64,000 nucleotides of DNA from Ardenticatenaceae bacterium (GTDB taxonomy: Bacteria; Chloroflexota; Anaerolineae; Promineifilales; Promineifilaceae): contig JACKBS010000018.1 of NCBI GenBank assembly GCA_020634435.1, forward strand, positions 1 to 64,000. Direction: 5' to 3'. Below the pieces are notes generated by a model. That model was not told the DNA's origin, did not search any database, and saw only the letters and a program-made list of their open reading frames with translations. This document shows, piece by piece, positions 51,259 through 59,968 of this stretch (position 1 is the first letter of the stretch; each line of letters starts with the position of its first letter). A program made the translations under genes and the position numbers.

Positions 51259-53784
51259 TTACTTTTTTCTCTTTTTTTGGCCATTTGAGGAGTCAATTAA
51301 CGAAAGCTGTTGGGGTACAACGGCCGTTTCCTCCTCATCTTCTACCACATCCGGGCGGCTAACCATGCGCAATGCCCCGGTAATGCGATTGCGCTGCCCC
51401 ACCGTCATCACCGAACGCGGCTTGACGGCCCGGGTGCCCATGTAGCTCTCCTTGAGCTTAAGCTTCTTGGTAGAGCCAATGCCGGTGGTGATGAGAATCT
51501 GCGTGTTTTCATCACCAATCACAGCGGCCACCACTTCGGATGCATCCTTGGGCAAATTCATGTTGCGCACACCCTGGCCGTGACGCCCTTGGGTGGGATA
51601 CTCACTCATCGGCGTCGCCTTGGCCAGACCATTGTCGGTCACACTCCAAAGATAGCCATCTGGTTCAACCACCGACATGGCAATCACCCCATCGGCCTCA
51701 TTGGCTAATTTAATACCATACACACCACCTGCTGGCAAGCCAGACGGCCGTACTTCTTCTTCCTTAAAGCGAATTGCCTGCCCGGCGGCCGTGGCCAACA
51801 TCACTTCCTGCTCACCATCGGTCAATTCCGCCCAGCCCAGCGCATCATCGTCGGGCACATTCATCACCACAAACGGCTGAGAGGTAATGCCCGGCAAATC
51901 TTCTACCCGGATACGCTTCACAACGCCTGCCAGCGTGGTTAAGAAGACATACCCTGCGGCATTGACCGGCAAAACCTGAGCCGCCGCCAAATGATCGCGG
52001 CGGGTAAATCCAGTCAAATCGGCCCAATGTGTGCCTTTGCCCAGCTCCACAGCTTGTGGCAATTGGTACACGGGAAGGCTTACGGAACGGCCGTCTGCGG
52101 CAAACAAATACAAAATATCCTGCGTATTCGCCTCCAGCAGTGCAAAAGGCTGCTCCGTAGGCTTCAGCGGAATGCGCACCATTTCTGGCGAGGTGGTGCG
52201 CGCCAGGGTGCCCTTTTCGCCCAGCATCACCCACACCTGCTCATCCGGCAGCAGGTCAGTGGCAGACAGCACTGTCTTCACGTCGCCGCTATCAATAATC
52301 TGTGAACGACGCACATCCTGGTACTTTTCCTTCACGGCCAACAGCTCATCTTTGATCAGCTCACGCATCAGCGACGGCTTGGACAGCAGCTTCTCCAGGT
52401 ATTTAATCAGGTTCAGCAGCTCTTTGTGCTCATCTTGAATCTTGCGCCGCTCTAAAGCCGCCAGACGCCGCAACTGCATATCCAGAATCGCCTGCGCCTG
52501 TATTTCGGTCAGCTTAAACTGCTTAACCAGGTTCGCCTTGGCTGTCTCAACCGTGCGCGAGCGGCGAATCAGGCTAATTACCTCATCCAAATTGTCCAGC
52601 GCAATCAGCAACCCTTCTAAAATGTGAGCCCGATTGCGTGCCTTCTCCAAATCATATTCGGAACGCCGCCGCACAATTTCCTGGCGATGATCCAAATAAA
52701 CGCGCAGCGCCTGTTTCAACGTCAGCACACGTGGTTCGCCATTCACCAGTGCCAACAGTGAAATGCTAAAGGTGCTCTGCATCGGCGTCAGACGAAACAG
52801 CTCAGCCAGCACTTCCTCTGGCTCTACGTTACGCGTTGTCTCAATGATGATCCGCATGCCGTTGCGATCCGATTCGTCCCGCATGTCGGTCAGGCCTTCA
52901 ATCTTGCCATCACGGTGCAGGTCGGCAATGCGCCCCAGCAGATTGGTTTTGTTTGCCTGGTAAGGCAGCTCAGTGATGACAATGCGCGACTTATTGCGCC
53001 CCATTTCCTCGACATGAGCCTTGGCGCGCACCGTCACCCGGCCACGCCCTGTGGCATAGGCACTGGCAATGGCATCGGTTTCTACGCCACCCTTTTCGCG
53101 GTAGCGGAAAATTAAGCCGCCCGTGGGGAAATCTGGACCCTTGATGAAGCGCATCAAATCAGACAGCGAAACATCATCCAGGCGATCCCACTCATCAATC
53201 ATGAAGGTCAGGGCATCAATGACCTCGCCCAGATTGTGCGGGGGAATGCTGGTAGCCATACCTACGGCAATACCGGAGGAGCCGTTGACCAGCAGATTGG
53301 GAATCGTGGCGGGCAATACGGCCGGTTCGCTCAAAGAATCATCGAAGTTGGCGGTGAAATCAACCGTGTTTTTCTCGATGTCTTCCAGCATGTCGTAGCC
53401 CATGTTGGAAAGACGGGCTTCGGTATACCGCATGGCGGCGGCCGCATCACCGTCAATCGAGCCGAAGTTGCCCTGACCATCAACCAGGGTATAGCGCATG
53501 GAAAAATCTTGCGCCAGCCGGACCATGGCATCATAAACGGCCGTATCGCTGTGCGGATGGTATTTACCCAACACCTCACCCACGACACGCGCCGACTTTT
53601 TGAACGGGAGATTGGGGCGCAGTCCCATGTCATACATGGCGTACAAAATGCGCCGCTGCACCGGTTTTAGACCGTCGCGCGCATCCGGCAGCGCCCGCGA
53701 CACAATCACGCTCATTGCGTAGCTCAGGTACGATTCACGCACCTCGGAATCAATATTTACTTGCTTTACCAGACCAATTTCCAT
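51259..53784 (-). CDS. gyrA: DNA gyrase subunit A
   Basis: Catalytic subunit of DNA gyrase, 841 residues. The N-terminal breakage-reunion domain has the active-site Tyr in AMRYTEARL, and the quinolone-resistance region reads KYHPHSDTAVYDAM. The GyrA box is not clearly quoted, but six beta-pinwheel repeats of the C-terminal domain are visible (VWVMLGEKGTLARTT, YVFLTTLAGVVKRI, VMLATAAGQAIRF, YLWSVTDNGLAKATP). Against E. coli numbering, Gly81 is Ser and Ser83 is Thr, with Asp87 kept. The codons for residues 83-85 are an ACGGCCGT octamer. gyrB is not adjacent. Confidence 0.93.
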   Translation of the reverse strand: MEIGLVKQVNIDSEVRESYLSYAMSVIVSRALPDARDGLKPVQRRILYAMYDMGLRPNLPFKKSARVVGEVLGKYHPHSDTAVYDAMVRLAQDFSMRYTLVDGQGNFGSIDGDAAAAMRYTEARLSNMGYDMLEDIEKNTVDFTANFDDSLSEPAVLPATIPNLLVNGSSGIAVGMATSIPPHNLGEVIDALTFMIDEWDRLDDVSLSDLMRFIKGPDFPTGGLIFRYREKGGVETDAIASAYATGRGRVTVRAKAHVEEMGRNKSRIVITELPYQANKTNLLGRIADLHRDGKIEGLTDMRDESDRNGMRIIIETTRNVEPEEVLAELFRLTPMQSTFSISLLALVNGEPRVLTLKQALRVYLDHRQEIVRRRSEYDLEKARNRAHILEGLLIALDNLDEVISLIRRSRTVETAKANLVKQFKLTEIQAQAILDMQLRRLAALERRKIQDEHKELLNLIKYLEKLLSKPSLMRELIKDELLAVKEKYQDVRRSQIIDSGDVKTVLSATDLLPDEQVWVMLGEKGTLARTTSPEMVRIPLKPTEQPFALLEANTQDILYLFAADGRSVSLPVYQLPQAVELGKGTHWADLTGFTRRDHLAAAQVLPVNAAGYVFLTTLAGVVKRIRVEDLPGITSQPFVVMNVPDDDALGWAELTDGEQEVMLATAAGQAIRFKEEEVRPSGLPAGGVYGIKLANEADGVIAMSVVEPDGYLWSVTDNGLAKATPMSEYPTQGRHGQGVRNMNLPKDASEVVAAVIGDENTQILITTGIGSTKKLKLKESYMGTRAVKPRSVMTVGQRNRITGALRMVSRPDVVEDEEETAVVPQQLSLIDSSNGQKKRKK

Positions 53785-53807
53785 GTCATTTCCGCTTCTT
53801 CGCCGAG

Positions 53808-53869
53808 AGACCTGTCAGGTTTTTAAGTAGGTTTGCTCAGAGTAGTAAGCCCCTAAACCTGACAGGTCT
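53808..53869. repeat. AGACCTGTCAGGTTT inverted repeat upstream of gyrA
   Basis: AGACCTGTCAGGTTT (53808-53822) is exactly complementary to 53855-53869, with a 32-nt loop. It sits 24 bp upstream of the gyrA start on the - strand and just beyond the end of the SUF operon. Either it is a dispersed repeat, or a structured leader of gyrA mRNA. Confidence 0.65.
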
Positions 53870-53945
53870 AATATCTCATTTTTGAAATATTTGTTCTAAT
53901 TTTGTGAAAGGTAAATATAGGCAATTTGCCCCGTACTGTCAAACA

Positions 53946-53967
53946 AAAAGAGCGCTATTTCAGCGCC
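53946..53967 (-). terminator. Terminator of the SUF operon
   Basis: On the - strand, GCGCT-GAAAT-AGCGC is followed by TCTTTTTG about 35 nt after the Rieske gene stop. Short stem but GC-only core and U-run. Confidence 0.6.
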
Positions 53968-53999
53968 CCTTGTGCTAATTAGATTGTATAGCAAACTGC

Positions 54000-54317
54000 C
54001 TACTCGTCGAGGTTTTCGATGAAAATATCCCCATTTTCCACCTTAATTTGATAAGTGGGGATGGGTGCGGTAGCTGGCAAGGCCAACACAGCCCCGGTAC
54101 GCACATCAAAACAAGCCCCGTGTCGTGGGCACTGAATTGAATGATCTTCCAGCGGTCCATCACCCAGTGGCCCGTCATCGTGCGAGCATAAATCCGCGAT
54201 GCAGTAAAATTCGCCATCGACGTTTAGGACAATAACTGTTTCGTAATCAAAATCGTGCCAGATTCTCTCCCCAGGCGGAATATCTTCAACACGAGCCACT
54301 TTCACAAATTCAGACAA
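54000..54317 (-). CDS. Rieske-type [2Fe-2S] ferredoxin
   Basis: 105-residue electron carrier. The cluster ligands are CSH (Cys, His) and, 17-20 residues later, CPRHG (Cys, His), separated by DDGPLGDGPLEDHSIQ. The layout resembles the small Rieske ferredoxins found at the end of SUF gene clusters (NirD/BphF-like). It is last in the SUF operon, 20 bp after sufU, and probably supplies electrons for cluster assembly or is an early cluster acceptor. Confidence 0.88.
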   Translation of the reverse strand: MSEFVKVARVEDIPPGERIWHDFDYETVIVLNVDGEFYCIADLCSHDDGPLGDGPLEDHSIQCPRHGACFDVRTGAVLALPATAPIPTYQIKVENGDIFIENLDE

Positions 54318-54337
54318 TTTCGTTTCCTTTTGAAAAA

Positions 54338-54745
54338 TTATTCCTTGTCGGTGCCGCGGAGCACTTCGGGTTCAGGCATGCCATAGGCGCCAGCCTTGAG
54401 TACCTTGAGGGACAGCAGGGCGCACTTCACGCGGGCCATGCTCAGCTTTACGCCAATCAGCTCTAGCAGTTCGTCTTTGTCAAAAGTGCGTACTTCATCT
54501 AGCGTCTTGCCCTTGATTTCTTCCGTGAGCAGAGAAGCCGCTGCCTGGCTAATGGCACAACCATCGCCACTCCAGGCAACTTCAGCGACGCGGTTTTGGT
54601 CATCAAGCTTCACGTCAATGCGAATCACGTCGCCACAAAGAGGGTTGTCTTCTTCGTAAGTCCAGTCTGGTGTTTCTAAATGACCATGGTTGAGCGGATG
54701 CTCGTACAGGTCAATGATTTGTTCGCGATAAATACTTTCGTCCAT
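54338..54745 (-). CDS. sufU: Iron-sulfur assembly scaffold/sulfur-transfer protein SufU
   Basis: Accepts sulfur from SufS through a zinc-bound site. Cys residues occur in PLCGDVI, GDGCAISQAA and RVKCALLSLK, the three conserved SufU/IscU cysteines; the longer GC-rich insert between the last two is as in SufU. ATG 54745 (MDESIYREQI) matches family starts, while TTG 54763 is an upstream alternative. It follows sufS by ~40 bp in the same transcript. Confidence 0.92.
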   Translation of the reverse strand: MDESIYREQIIDLYEHPLNHGHLETPDWTYEEDNPLCGDVIRIDVKLDDQNRVAEVAWSGDGCAISQAAASLLTEEIKGKTLDEVRTFDKDELLELIGVKLSMARVKCALLSLKVLKAGAYGMPEPEVLRGTDKE

Positions 54746-54788
54746 AATTATTGTGCATTCCAAGAGCGCGGAAAGAATCCGCGGCTAC

Positions 54789-56015
54789 TTATAAGCGGAA
54801 AACTTTCTTGGCCCGGTTAAGGCTAGCAACCAGCTTATCAACCTCTTCAGTAGTGGTATGAATGTAAAAGCTAGCGCGGGCGCTGGAATTGACACCACAA
54901 ATATGATGCAGCGGCATGGCGCAATGATGTCCCGCACGTATGGCAATGCCGTCCTGGTCCAGCAGTTCGGCAATGTCGTGGGGATGCAGCCCCTTAATCG
55001 TGAAGGCCGCCACCCCACCCCGCTGTGCCGCTGACGGACCTAAAATGTTGAGGCCATCAATCTCGCTGAGCGCTTCCAGCGCATAGTTGGTGATGTACTG
55101 TTCATAGGCGTGTACGTTTTCCATGCCCAGGTTAGTGAGGTAATCTACGGCCGTTCCCAACCCAATTCCCTCAGCAATAGACGGCGTCCCGGCTTCAAAC
55201 TTGTGCGGCAAATCGGCCCAGGTGGAGCCTTCCAGCGTTACCCGGCGAATCATGTCGCCACCACCCATAAACGGAGGCATTGCCGCCAAAATGTGCTGCT
55301 TGCCGTACAAAATGCCAACGCCAGTTGGACCGCACATCTTGTGGGCAGAAAATGCCAAAAAGTCGCAGTTCCACGCTTGCACATCCACCGGCATGTGAGG
55401 CACAGCCTGCGCCGCATCCACCATCGCCAGGGCACCGACTTTGTGCGCGGCGTCCACCAGTAGTTTGACCGGATTAACCGTACCGAAGACGTTAGAAACG
55501 GCCGTAAAACTAAACAGTTTCGTCTTTTCCGTGAGCAGGTGTGGCAGTTGGTCTAGGTTCAGCGTGCCGTTGGGCAAAAAGGGTAGGTGGCGAACCACCA
55601 CGCCAGTTTGTTCCGCCAAAATTTGCCAGGGCACGATGTTGGCATGATGCTCCATCGCCGTAATTAAAATTTCGTCGCCGGGCTGCAAGTTAGCCCGGCC
55701 CCAGCTGTAGGCCACCAGGTTAAACGCCTCGGTGGCGTTGCGCACATAAATCACTTCAGCTGAATCGGCCGCGTTGATGAAGCGGGCAATGCGCTCCCTT
55801 GCCCCTTCGTAGGCGTTGGTCGCCTCTTCGCTCAGGCGGTGAATGCCACGATGAACGTTGGCGTTAATGTGGCGGTAGTAATGGTTCATCGCCTCGATGA
55901 CCGGCAGGGGCTTTTGCGAGGAAGCAGCACTGTCCAGATAAACCAGTGGTACACCCGGATACGCTTCCTCTTGTAAGATGGGGAAATCAGCGCGAATTTT
56001 GTTGACGTCAAGCAT
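54789..56015 (-). CDS. sufS: Cysteine desulfurase SufS
   Basis: PLP enzyme that removes sulfur from cysteine for cluster assembly, 408 residues. The PLP Lys is in AFSAHKMCGPTGVG, and the persulfide Cys is in IRAGHHCAMPLHH. EHHANIVPW and VDAAQAVPHMPVDVQ are further group II desulfurase marks. ATG 56015 (MLDVNKIRADFP) is preferred over a start at 56063. Together with SufU it forms the usual SufS-SufU pair. Confidence 0.93.
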   Translation of the reverse strand: MLDVNKIRADFPILQEEAYPGVPLVYLDSAASSQKPLPVIEAMNHYYRHINANVHRGIHRLSEEATNAYEGARERIARFINAADSAEVIYVRNATEAFNLVAYSWGRANLQPGDEILITAMEHHANIVPWQILAEQTGVVVRHLPFLPNGTLNLDQLPHLLTEKTKLFSFTAVSNVFGTVNPVKLLVDAAHKVGALAMVDAAQAVPHMPVDVQAWNCDFLAFSAHKMCGPTGVGILYGKQHILAAMPPFMGGGDMIRRVTLEGSTWADLPHKFEAGTPSIAEGIGLGTAVDYLTNLGMENVHAYEQYITNYALEALSEIDGLNILGPSAAQRGGVAAFTIKGLHPHDIAELLDQDGIAIRAGHHCAMPLHHICGVNSSARASFYIHTTTEEVDKLVASLNRAKKVFRL

Positions 56016-56088
56016 AGGGGGATTGTAATGCGGAAAAACTGATGTGCAACTGCCGATCGTCACACCATAAAAAACATTTCGTAACTCT

Positions 56089-56149
56089 GTAATTTAGTAA
56101 TTGAGTAATTCAGGTAGTCAATTACCCGATTACTCAATTACCCGATTAC
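56089..56149. repeat. Iterated-unit hairpin (TAGTAATTG type)
   Basis: The left arm repeats AGTAATT (56089-56110) and the right arm repeats AATTACCCG/AATTACTCG units (56119-56149). It lies in the 168-bp gap between sufS and the rhodanese gene within the SUF operon. The stem is imperfect and A/T rich. Its unit is related to that at 40.4 kb. Confidence 0.65.
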
Positions 56150-56182
56150 AACTCAATAACGTAACGGACTACCGATAACCGT

Positions 56183-57052
56183 TTACCGACTTCGTGATGG
56201 ATTTTCAATCGGCACGCCCACCAGATTGCCCCATTCGGTCCAGGAACCATCATAGTTGCGCACGTTGGGGTAACCCAGCAAGTAAGTCAGCACAAACCAG
56301 GTGTGGGAACTGCGCTCGCCGATGCGGCAGTAAGCCACCACGCTGTTGTCTGGCGAAAGACCCTGCTCTTTTTCGTAGATGTCGCGAAGCTGAACGGCCG
56401 TTTTAAAAGTCCCATCTTCAGCCACAGCACGGCTCCACGGCACATTCTTAGCACCTTTTATGTGCCCACCGCGCAGCGCACCTTCCTGTGGTGAACCGGG
56501 CATGTGCAGCAGTTCGCCGCTGTATTCTTGTGGGCTGCGTACATCCACCAGGGGCTGGTTGGCTTGAATATGTGCCAGCACCTGATCGCGGAAAGCGCGA
56601 ATTTTGTAATCGGTACGGGCAGCAGGTTTATAGTTGGTCTTGGCAAATGAGGGCTTTTCCTTGGTCAGCTCGCGCCCTTCGTCGATCCACTTTTTGCGGC
56701 CACCGTCCATCACCCGGCAGTCGGCGTGACCAAATAGCTTAAACACCCAAAAGGCATAGGTCGCCCACCAGTTGTTTTTGTCGCCGTAAAACACCACGGT
56801 GGTATCGTTGTCAATGCCGTTGCGTGACATCAACTCGGCAAAAGACGCCTCGTCCAAATAATCACGACGGATGGCATCATTCAAGTCCGCTACCCAGTCA
56901 ATGTGAACCGCATTTTTGATATGACCAGTGCTGTAGAGCAGCACATCTTCATTGGATTCCACCAACCGAATTTTGGCCGTCTTGTCCAAATTATCGGCAA
57001 CCCATTGAGTGGTAACCAGTACATCGCCATGTACGTAACCTTTGTCACTCAT
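56183..57052 (-). CDS. Two-domain rhodanese-type sulfurtransferase
   Basis: 289 residues with two rhodanese domains. Domain 1 (~10-130) has DNLDKTAKIRLVESNEDVLL, and domain 2 (~150-285) has VDVRSPQEYSG and the catalytic CRIGERS loop with the persulfide Cys. ATG 57052 has GGGAG 8 nt upstream. It belongs to the thiosulfate/3-mercaptopyruvate sulfurtransferase family. Its place inside the SUF operon suggests it provides sulfane sulfur alongside SufS, which is not standard in this operon type. Confidence 0.88.
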   Translation of the reverse strand: MSDKGYVHGDVLVTTQWVADNLDKTAKIRLVESNEDVLLYSTGHIKNAVHIDWVADLNDAIRRDYLDEASFAELMSRNGIDNDTTVVFYGDKNNWWATYAFWVFKLFGHADCRVMDGGRKKWIDEGRELTKEKPSFAKTNYKPAARTDYKIRAFRDQVLAHIQANQPLVDVRSPQEYSGELLHMPGSPQEGALRGGHIKGAKNVPWSRAVAEDGTFKTAVQLRDIYEKEQGLSPDNSVVAYCRIGERSSHTWFVLTYLLGYPNVRNYDGSWTEWGNLVGVPIENPSRSR

Positions 57053-57064
57053 CTTTTTTCTCCC

Positions 57065-57137
57065 GTGAAAAGTAAAAAGTGAAAAGTAAAAAGTGATGCA
57101 CATCGCCACTTTTACTTTTCACTTTATCACTTTTTAC
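57065..57137. repeat. Iterated-unit hairpin (GTGAAAAGTAAAAA type)
   Basis: The left arm (57065-57098) repeats AAGTGAAAAGTAAAA, and the right arm (57106-57137) is the complementary ACTTTTTAC/CACTTTTAC series, with a ~7-nt loop. It fills the whole gap between sufD and the rhodanese gene. Confidence 0.75.
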
Positions 57138-57147
57138 TCAATAAAAT

Positions 57148-58440
57148 TTAGCCAATCTTCTCTACGATGCGGTCAAAGATGCGGTTGCGGATACCCTCGA
57201 AGGGGATGCGGCGCATGAGCGGGTCGAAGAAACCCTGAACGGACATTTCTACGGCCGTTTTCCGCGGAATACCCCGGCTCATCAGGTAGAAGAGCTCTTC
57301 CGGGTCCAGCTGACCAATCGCTGACGCATGAGTACAGGCCACATCGTCGGCCTCAATTTCCAGGCCAGGGATGGAATCGGCGCGGGCAGTTTTGTCTAGC
57401 ATCAAGTTTCGGTTGGCCTGGAAGCCATCGATCTTTTGCGAACCAGGCAGTGCCTTAATCATGCCCTGCCAGACGGTGCGCGACTGCTCGCGCAGGGCGC
57501 CCTTGTAGAGCAAATCGCTGACGGTGTCGCCCGCGTTGTGGTTTTGCTGCGTATCCAGGTCCAGATGTTGACGGCCGTTTGTGAAGAAAATCCCCGACAT
57601 GCGGCCCCAACCACCCTGTCCATCCAGTTCCAAGGTTTGGAACGCTTTGGTCAGGCGAGTACCCATCATGCTGGTCACCCAGTCCAGCTTGCCATCGCGG
57701 CCCACACGGCCACGCTCATGGTTAAACTGCCACATGTTTTGGCCAAAATCTTGCAGGCCAGCATAAATCAGGTTGGCATTATCCCCCACCAGCAATTCGA
57801 TCACGCCGTTGTGCAAACCGGCCGCTTCTTCAGAAGAGGCGTACTCGTCCATGAAAATGGCTTCAGAGCCTTCATCCAGCACCACCAGGGTGTGGGTAAA
57901 GGTTTTGCCGTTCACCGACCAGAGTACGCTGTGCAGCGGAGCCGCAGCCTTGACGTTTTTGGGCACATAAAGGAAGGTGCCCCCGCGCCAGAAAGCACCA
58001 TGCATGGCCGCAAACTTGCCTTCAGTCACCGGCACGCCTTCAGTCATGAAATATTTTTGCACGAGGTCAGGATGTTCGGCAACGGCCGTATGCATATCGC
58101 AAAAGATGACGCCTTGTTCCTTCAAAGCATCACTCAGCTCATACTGGCGCGTCACACCATCGATCTGCAACAGGCTGCCACCGACCTCTTCACCAGTCAG
58201 TTCCTTGCCCAAGAAATCGGGGATTTCCCAGCTAGTCGCCGCATCACCGTTCACCGACGGGCCAATCTCATCCGGCTTAAAGCGGCGGATGTTGGTGCGT
58301 CGCCACGCCTCATCGGTCGTGGTTGGCATGGGGGTATTTTCGTAAATCTCAAACGCTTTCAGGCGAAACTGGAGCATCCAGTCTGGCTCATTCAGCGTTG
58401 CGGATAATTTTTTTACTGCGTCTTGTGTAAATGCTGTCAT
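57148..58440 (-). CDS. sufD: SUF complex protein SufD
   Basis: Partner of SufB in the SufBC2D scaffold, 430 residues. Beta-helix core with YANLIYAGLQDFGQNMWQFN, SGIFFTNGRQHLDLDTQQNH and a C-terminal NQLDPEELFYLMSRGIP, which is shared by SufB and SufD. ATG 58440 starts MTAFTQDAVKKLSA. It lies 82 bp downstream of sufB across an iterated hairpin. Confidence 0.92.
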   Translation of the reverse strand: MTAFTQDAVKKLSATLNEPDWMLQFRLKAFEIYENTPMPTTTDEAWRRTNIRRFKPDEIGPSVNGDAATSWEIPDFLGKELTGEEVGGSLLQIDGVTRQYELSDALKEQGVIFCDMHTAVAEHPDLVQKYFMTEGVPVTEGKFAAMHGAFWRGGTFLYVPKNVKAAAPLHSVLWSVNGKTFTHTLVVLDEGSEAIFMDEYASSEEAAGLHNGVIELLVGDNANLIYAGLQDFGQNMWQFNHERGRVGRDGKLDWVTSMMGTRLTKAFQTLELDGQGGWGRMSGIFFTNGRQHLDLDTQQNHNAGDTVSDLLYKGALREQSRTVWQGMIKALPGSQKIDGFQANRNLMLDKTARADSIPGLEIEADDVACTHASAIGQLDPEELFYLMSRGIPRKTAVEMSVQGFFDPLMRRIPFEGIRNRIFDRIVEKIG

Positions 58441-58450
58441 GATTTTTCTA

Positions 58451-58519
58451 ATGGTTGATGGTTAATTGTAAAATGTAAATGGTTAACCGTTAAAAAATTA
58501 ACCATTTACCATTAACCAT
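58451..58519. repeat. Iterated-unit hairpin (TGGTTAA type)
   Basis: The left arm (58451-58487) repeats ATGGTTGATGGTTAAT and GTAAATGGTTAAC units. The right arm (58489-58519) has TTAACCATTTACCATTAACC. It fills the gap between sufB and sufD, the third such hairpin in this operon, each with a different unit. Confidence 0.75.
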
Positions 58520-58521
58520 TC

Positions 58522-59967
58522 TTACCCAATCGATCCTTCCATTTGCAGCTGAATCAGCCGATTCATCTCGATGGCGTATTCCATTGGCAGCTCTTTTACC
58601 AGCGGCTCAATGAAGCCATTCACAATCATGGAAGTAGCGGTTTCTTCGTCAATGCCTCGGCTCATCAAGTAGAAGAGCTGTTCTTCACCCACCTTGCTCA
58701 CCGACGCTTCGTGGCCGATGTTCACATCTTCTTCTTCGATCTCGATGTAGGGGTACGTGTCGGAGCGGCTGTTTTCGTCCAGCAGCAGGGCATCACACAC
58801 CACGTTGGATTTGCAGTGGAAAGCGCCCTTGTTCACCTTCAGCAGACCACGATAAGAGGCACGACCACCGCCCTTGCTGATCGATTTAGAAATGATACGG
58901 CTGGTGGTGTTAGAAGCGGCATGCACCACTTTACCACCGGCATCCTGGTGCTGACCTTTACCGGCAAAAGCGATGGAGAGAATTTCCCCATGTGCGCCTT
59001 CACCCGTCATGTAAACAGCCGGATATTTCATCGTAACTTTAGAACCCAGGTTGCCGTCTACCCACTCCATCGTCGCTTTTTCTTCGGCGATGGCACGCTT
59101 GGTCACCAGGTTGAACACGTTGTTGGACCAGTTTTGGATGGTTGTGTAGCGGCAGCGGCCACCTTTCTTCACGATGATTTCAACCACAGCGGAGTGCAGC
59201 GAATCTTCGGAGTAAATGGGGGCGGTACAGCCTTCTACATAGTGCACGTAAGCGCCTTCATCAATGATGATGAGGGTCCGCTCGAACTGGCCGACGTTTT
59301 TGGCGTTGATGCGGAAGTAAGCCTGGAGCGGCATCTCCACATGAACCCCCGGCGGCACGTAAATGAAGGAACCACCGGACCATACGGCCGTATTCAAAGC
59401 AGCAAACTTATTGTCGTTATAAGGAATAATGGTCGAGAAATATTCTTTCACCAGTTCAGGATGCTGCGCCAGGCCATCATCCATGCCCAGAAAAATAACG
59501 CCCTTCTCTTCCAGCTCTTTCTTGATGTTGTGGTAAACCACCTCAGACTCGTACTGGGCAGCCACACCAGAGAGGAACTTCTGCTCGGCTTCCGGGATAC
59601 CCAGTTTGTTGAAGGTGTCCTTGATGTAGCTCGGCACGTCTTCCCAGGTATCACCCTGGCGGTCTGACGGTTTGATGTAATAGTAAATGTCCTCAAAATT
59701 AATGCCGCTCAGATCAGCGCCCCATTCGGGCATTGGGCGGCTGAGGAAATGCTCGTAAGCTTTCAGACGGATGTCCAGCATCCATTCTGGCTCACCTTTA
59801 CGGGCCGACATCGCCCGGATCACATCTTCGTTGAGCCCTTTTTCGGCTTTGTAAACGTAATCTTCAACGTCGGCAAAACCATACTTGGTAGCATAATCCT
59901 GGTTAACCAGACCAACAATTTCTTCTTCGCTCAGTTCAGGCTGAGCATCAATTAGATTTTCGGCCAT
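58522..59967 (-). CDS. sufB: SUF complex protein SufB
   Basis: Scaffold on which the Fe-S cluster is built, 481 residues. The conserved C-terminal series shows EEDVNIGHEASVSKVGEEQL, the Cys in KSNVVCDALLLDE and the sulfur-acceptor region VEGCTAPIYSEDSLHSAVVE, typical of SufB. AGGAGG (inside the end of sufC) lies 5-8 nt ahead of ATG 59967. It starts one base after the sufC stop, so the two are coupled. Confidence 0.94.
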   Translation of the reverse strand: MAENLIDAQPELSEEEIVGLVNQDYATKYGFADVEDYVYKAEKGLNEDVIRAMSARKGEPEWMLDIRLKAYEHFLSRPMPEWGADLSGINFEDIYYYIKPSDRQGDTWEDVPSYIKDTFNKLGIPEAEQKFLSGVAAQYESEVVYHNIKKELEEKGVIFLGMDDGLAQHPELVKEYFSTIIPYNDNKFAALNTAVWSGGSFIYVPPGVHVEMPLQAYFRINAKNVGQFERTLIIIDEGAYVHYVEGCTAPIYSEDSLHSAVVEIIVKKGGRCRYTTIQNWSNNVFNLVTKRAIAEEKATMEWVDGNLGSKVTMKYPAVYMTGEGAHGEILSIAFAGKGQHQDAGGKVVHAASNTTSRIISKSISKGGGRASYRGLLKVNKGAFHCKSNVVCDALLLDENSRSDTYPYIEIEEEDVNIGHEASVSKVGEEQLFYLMSRGIDEETATSMIVNGFIEPLVKELPMEYAIEMNRLIQLQMEGSIG

Positions 59968-59968
59968 G

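Noticed and set aside
23542..58519. CRISPR arrays
   Set aside because: The iterated intergenic elements have 6-8 nt units without unique spacers, fold as hairpins, and no cas genes are nearby.
58543..59667. Long open frame (~374 codons) antisense to sufB
   Set aside because: sufB is unmistakable; the antisense frame lacks any family signature.
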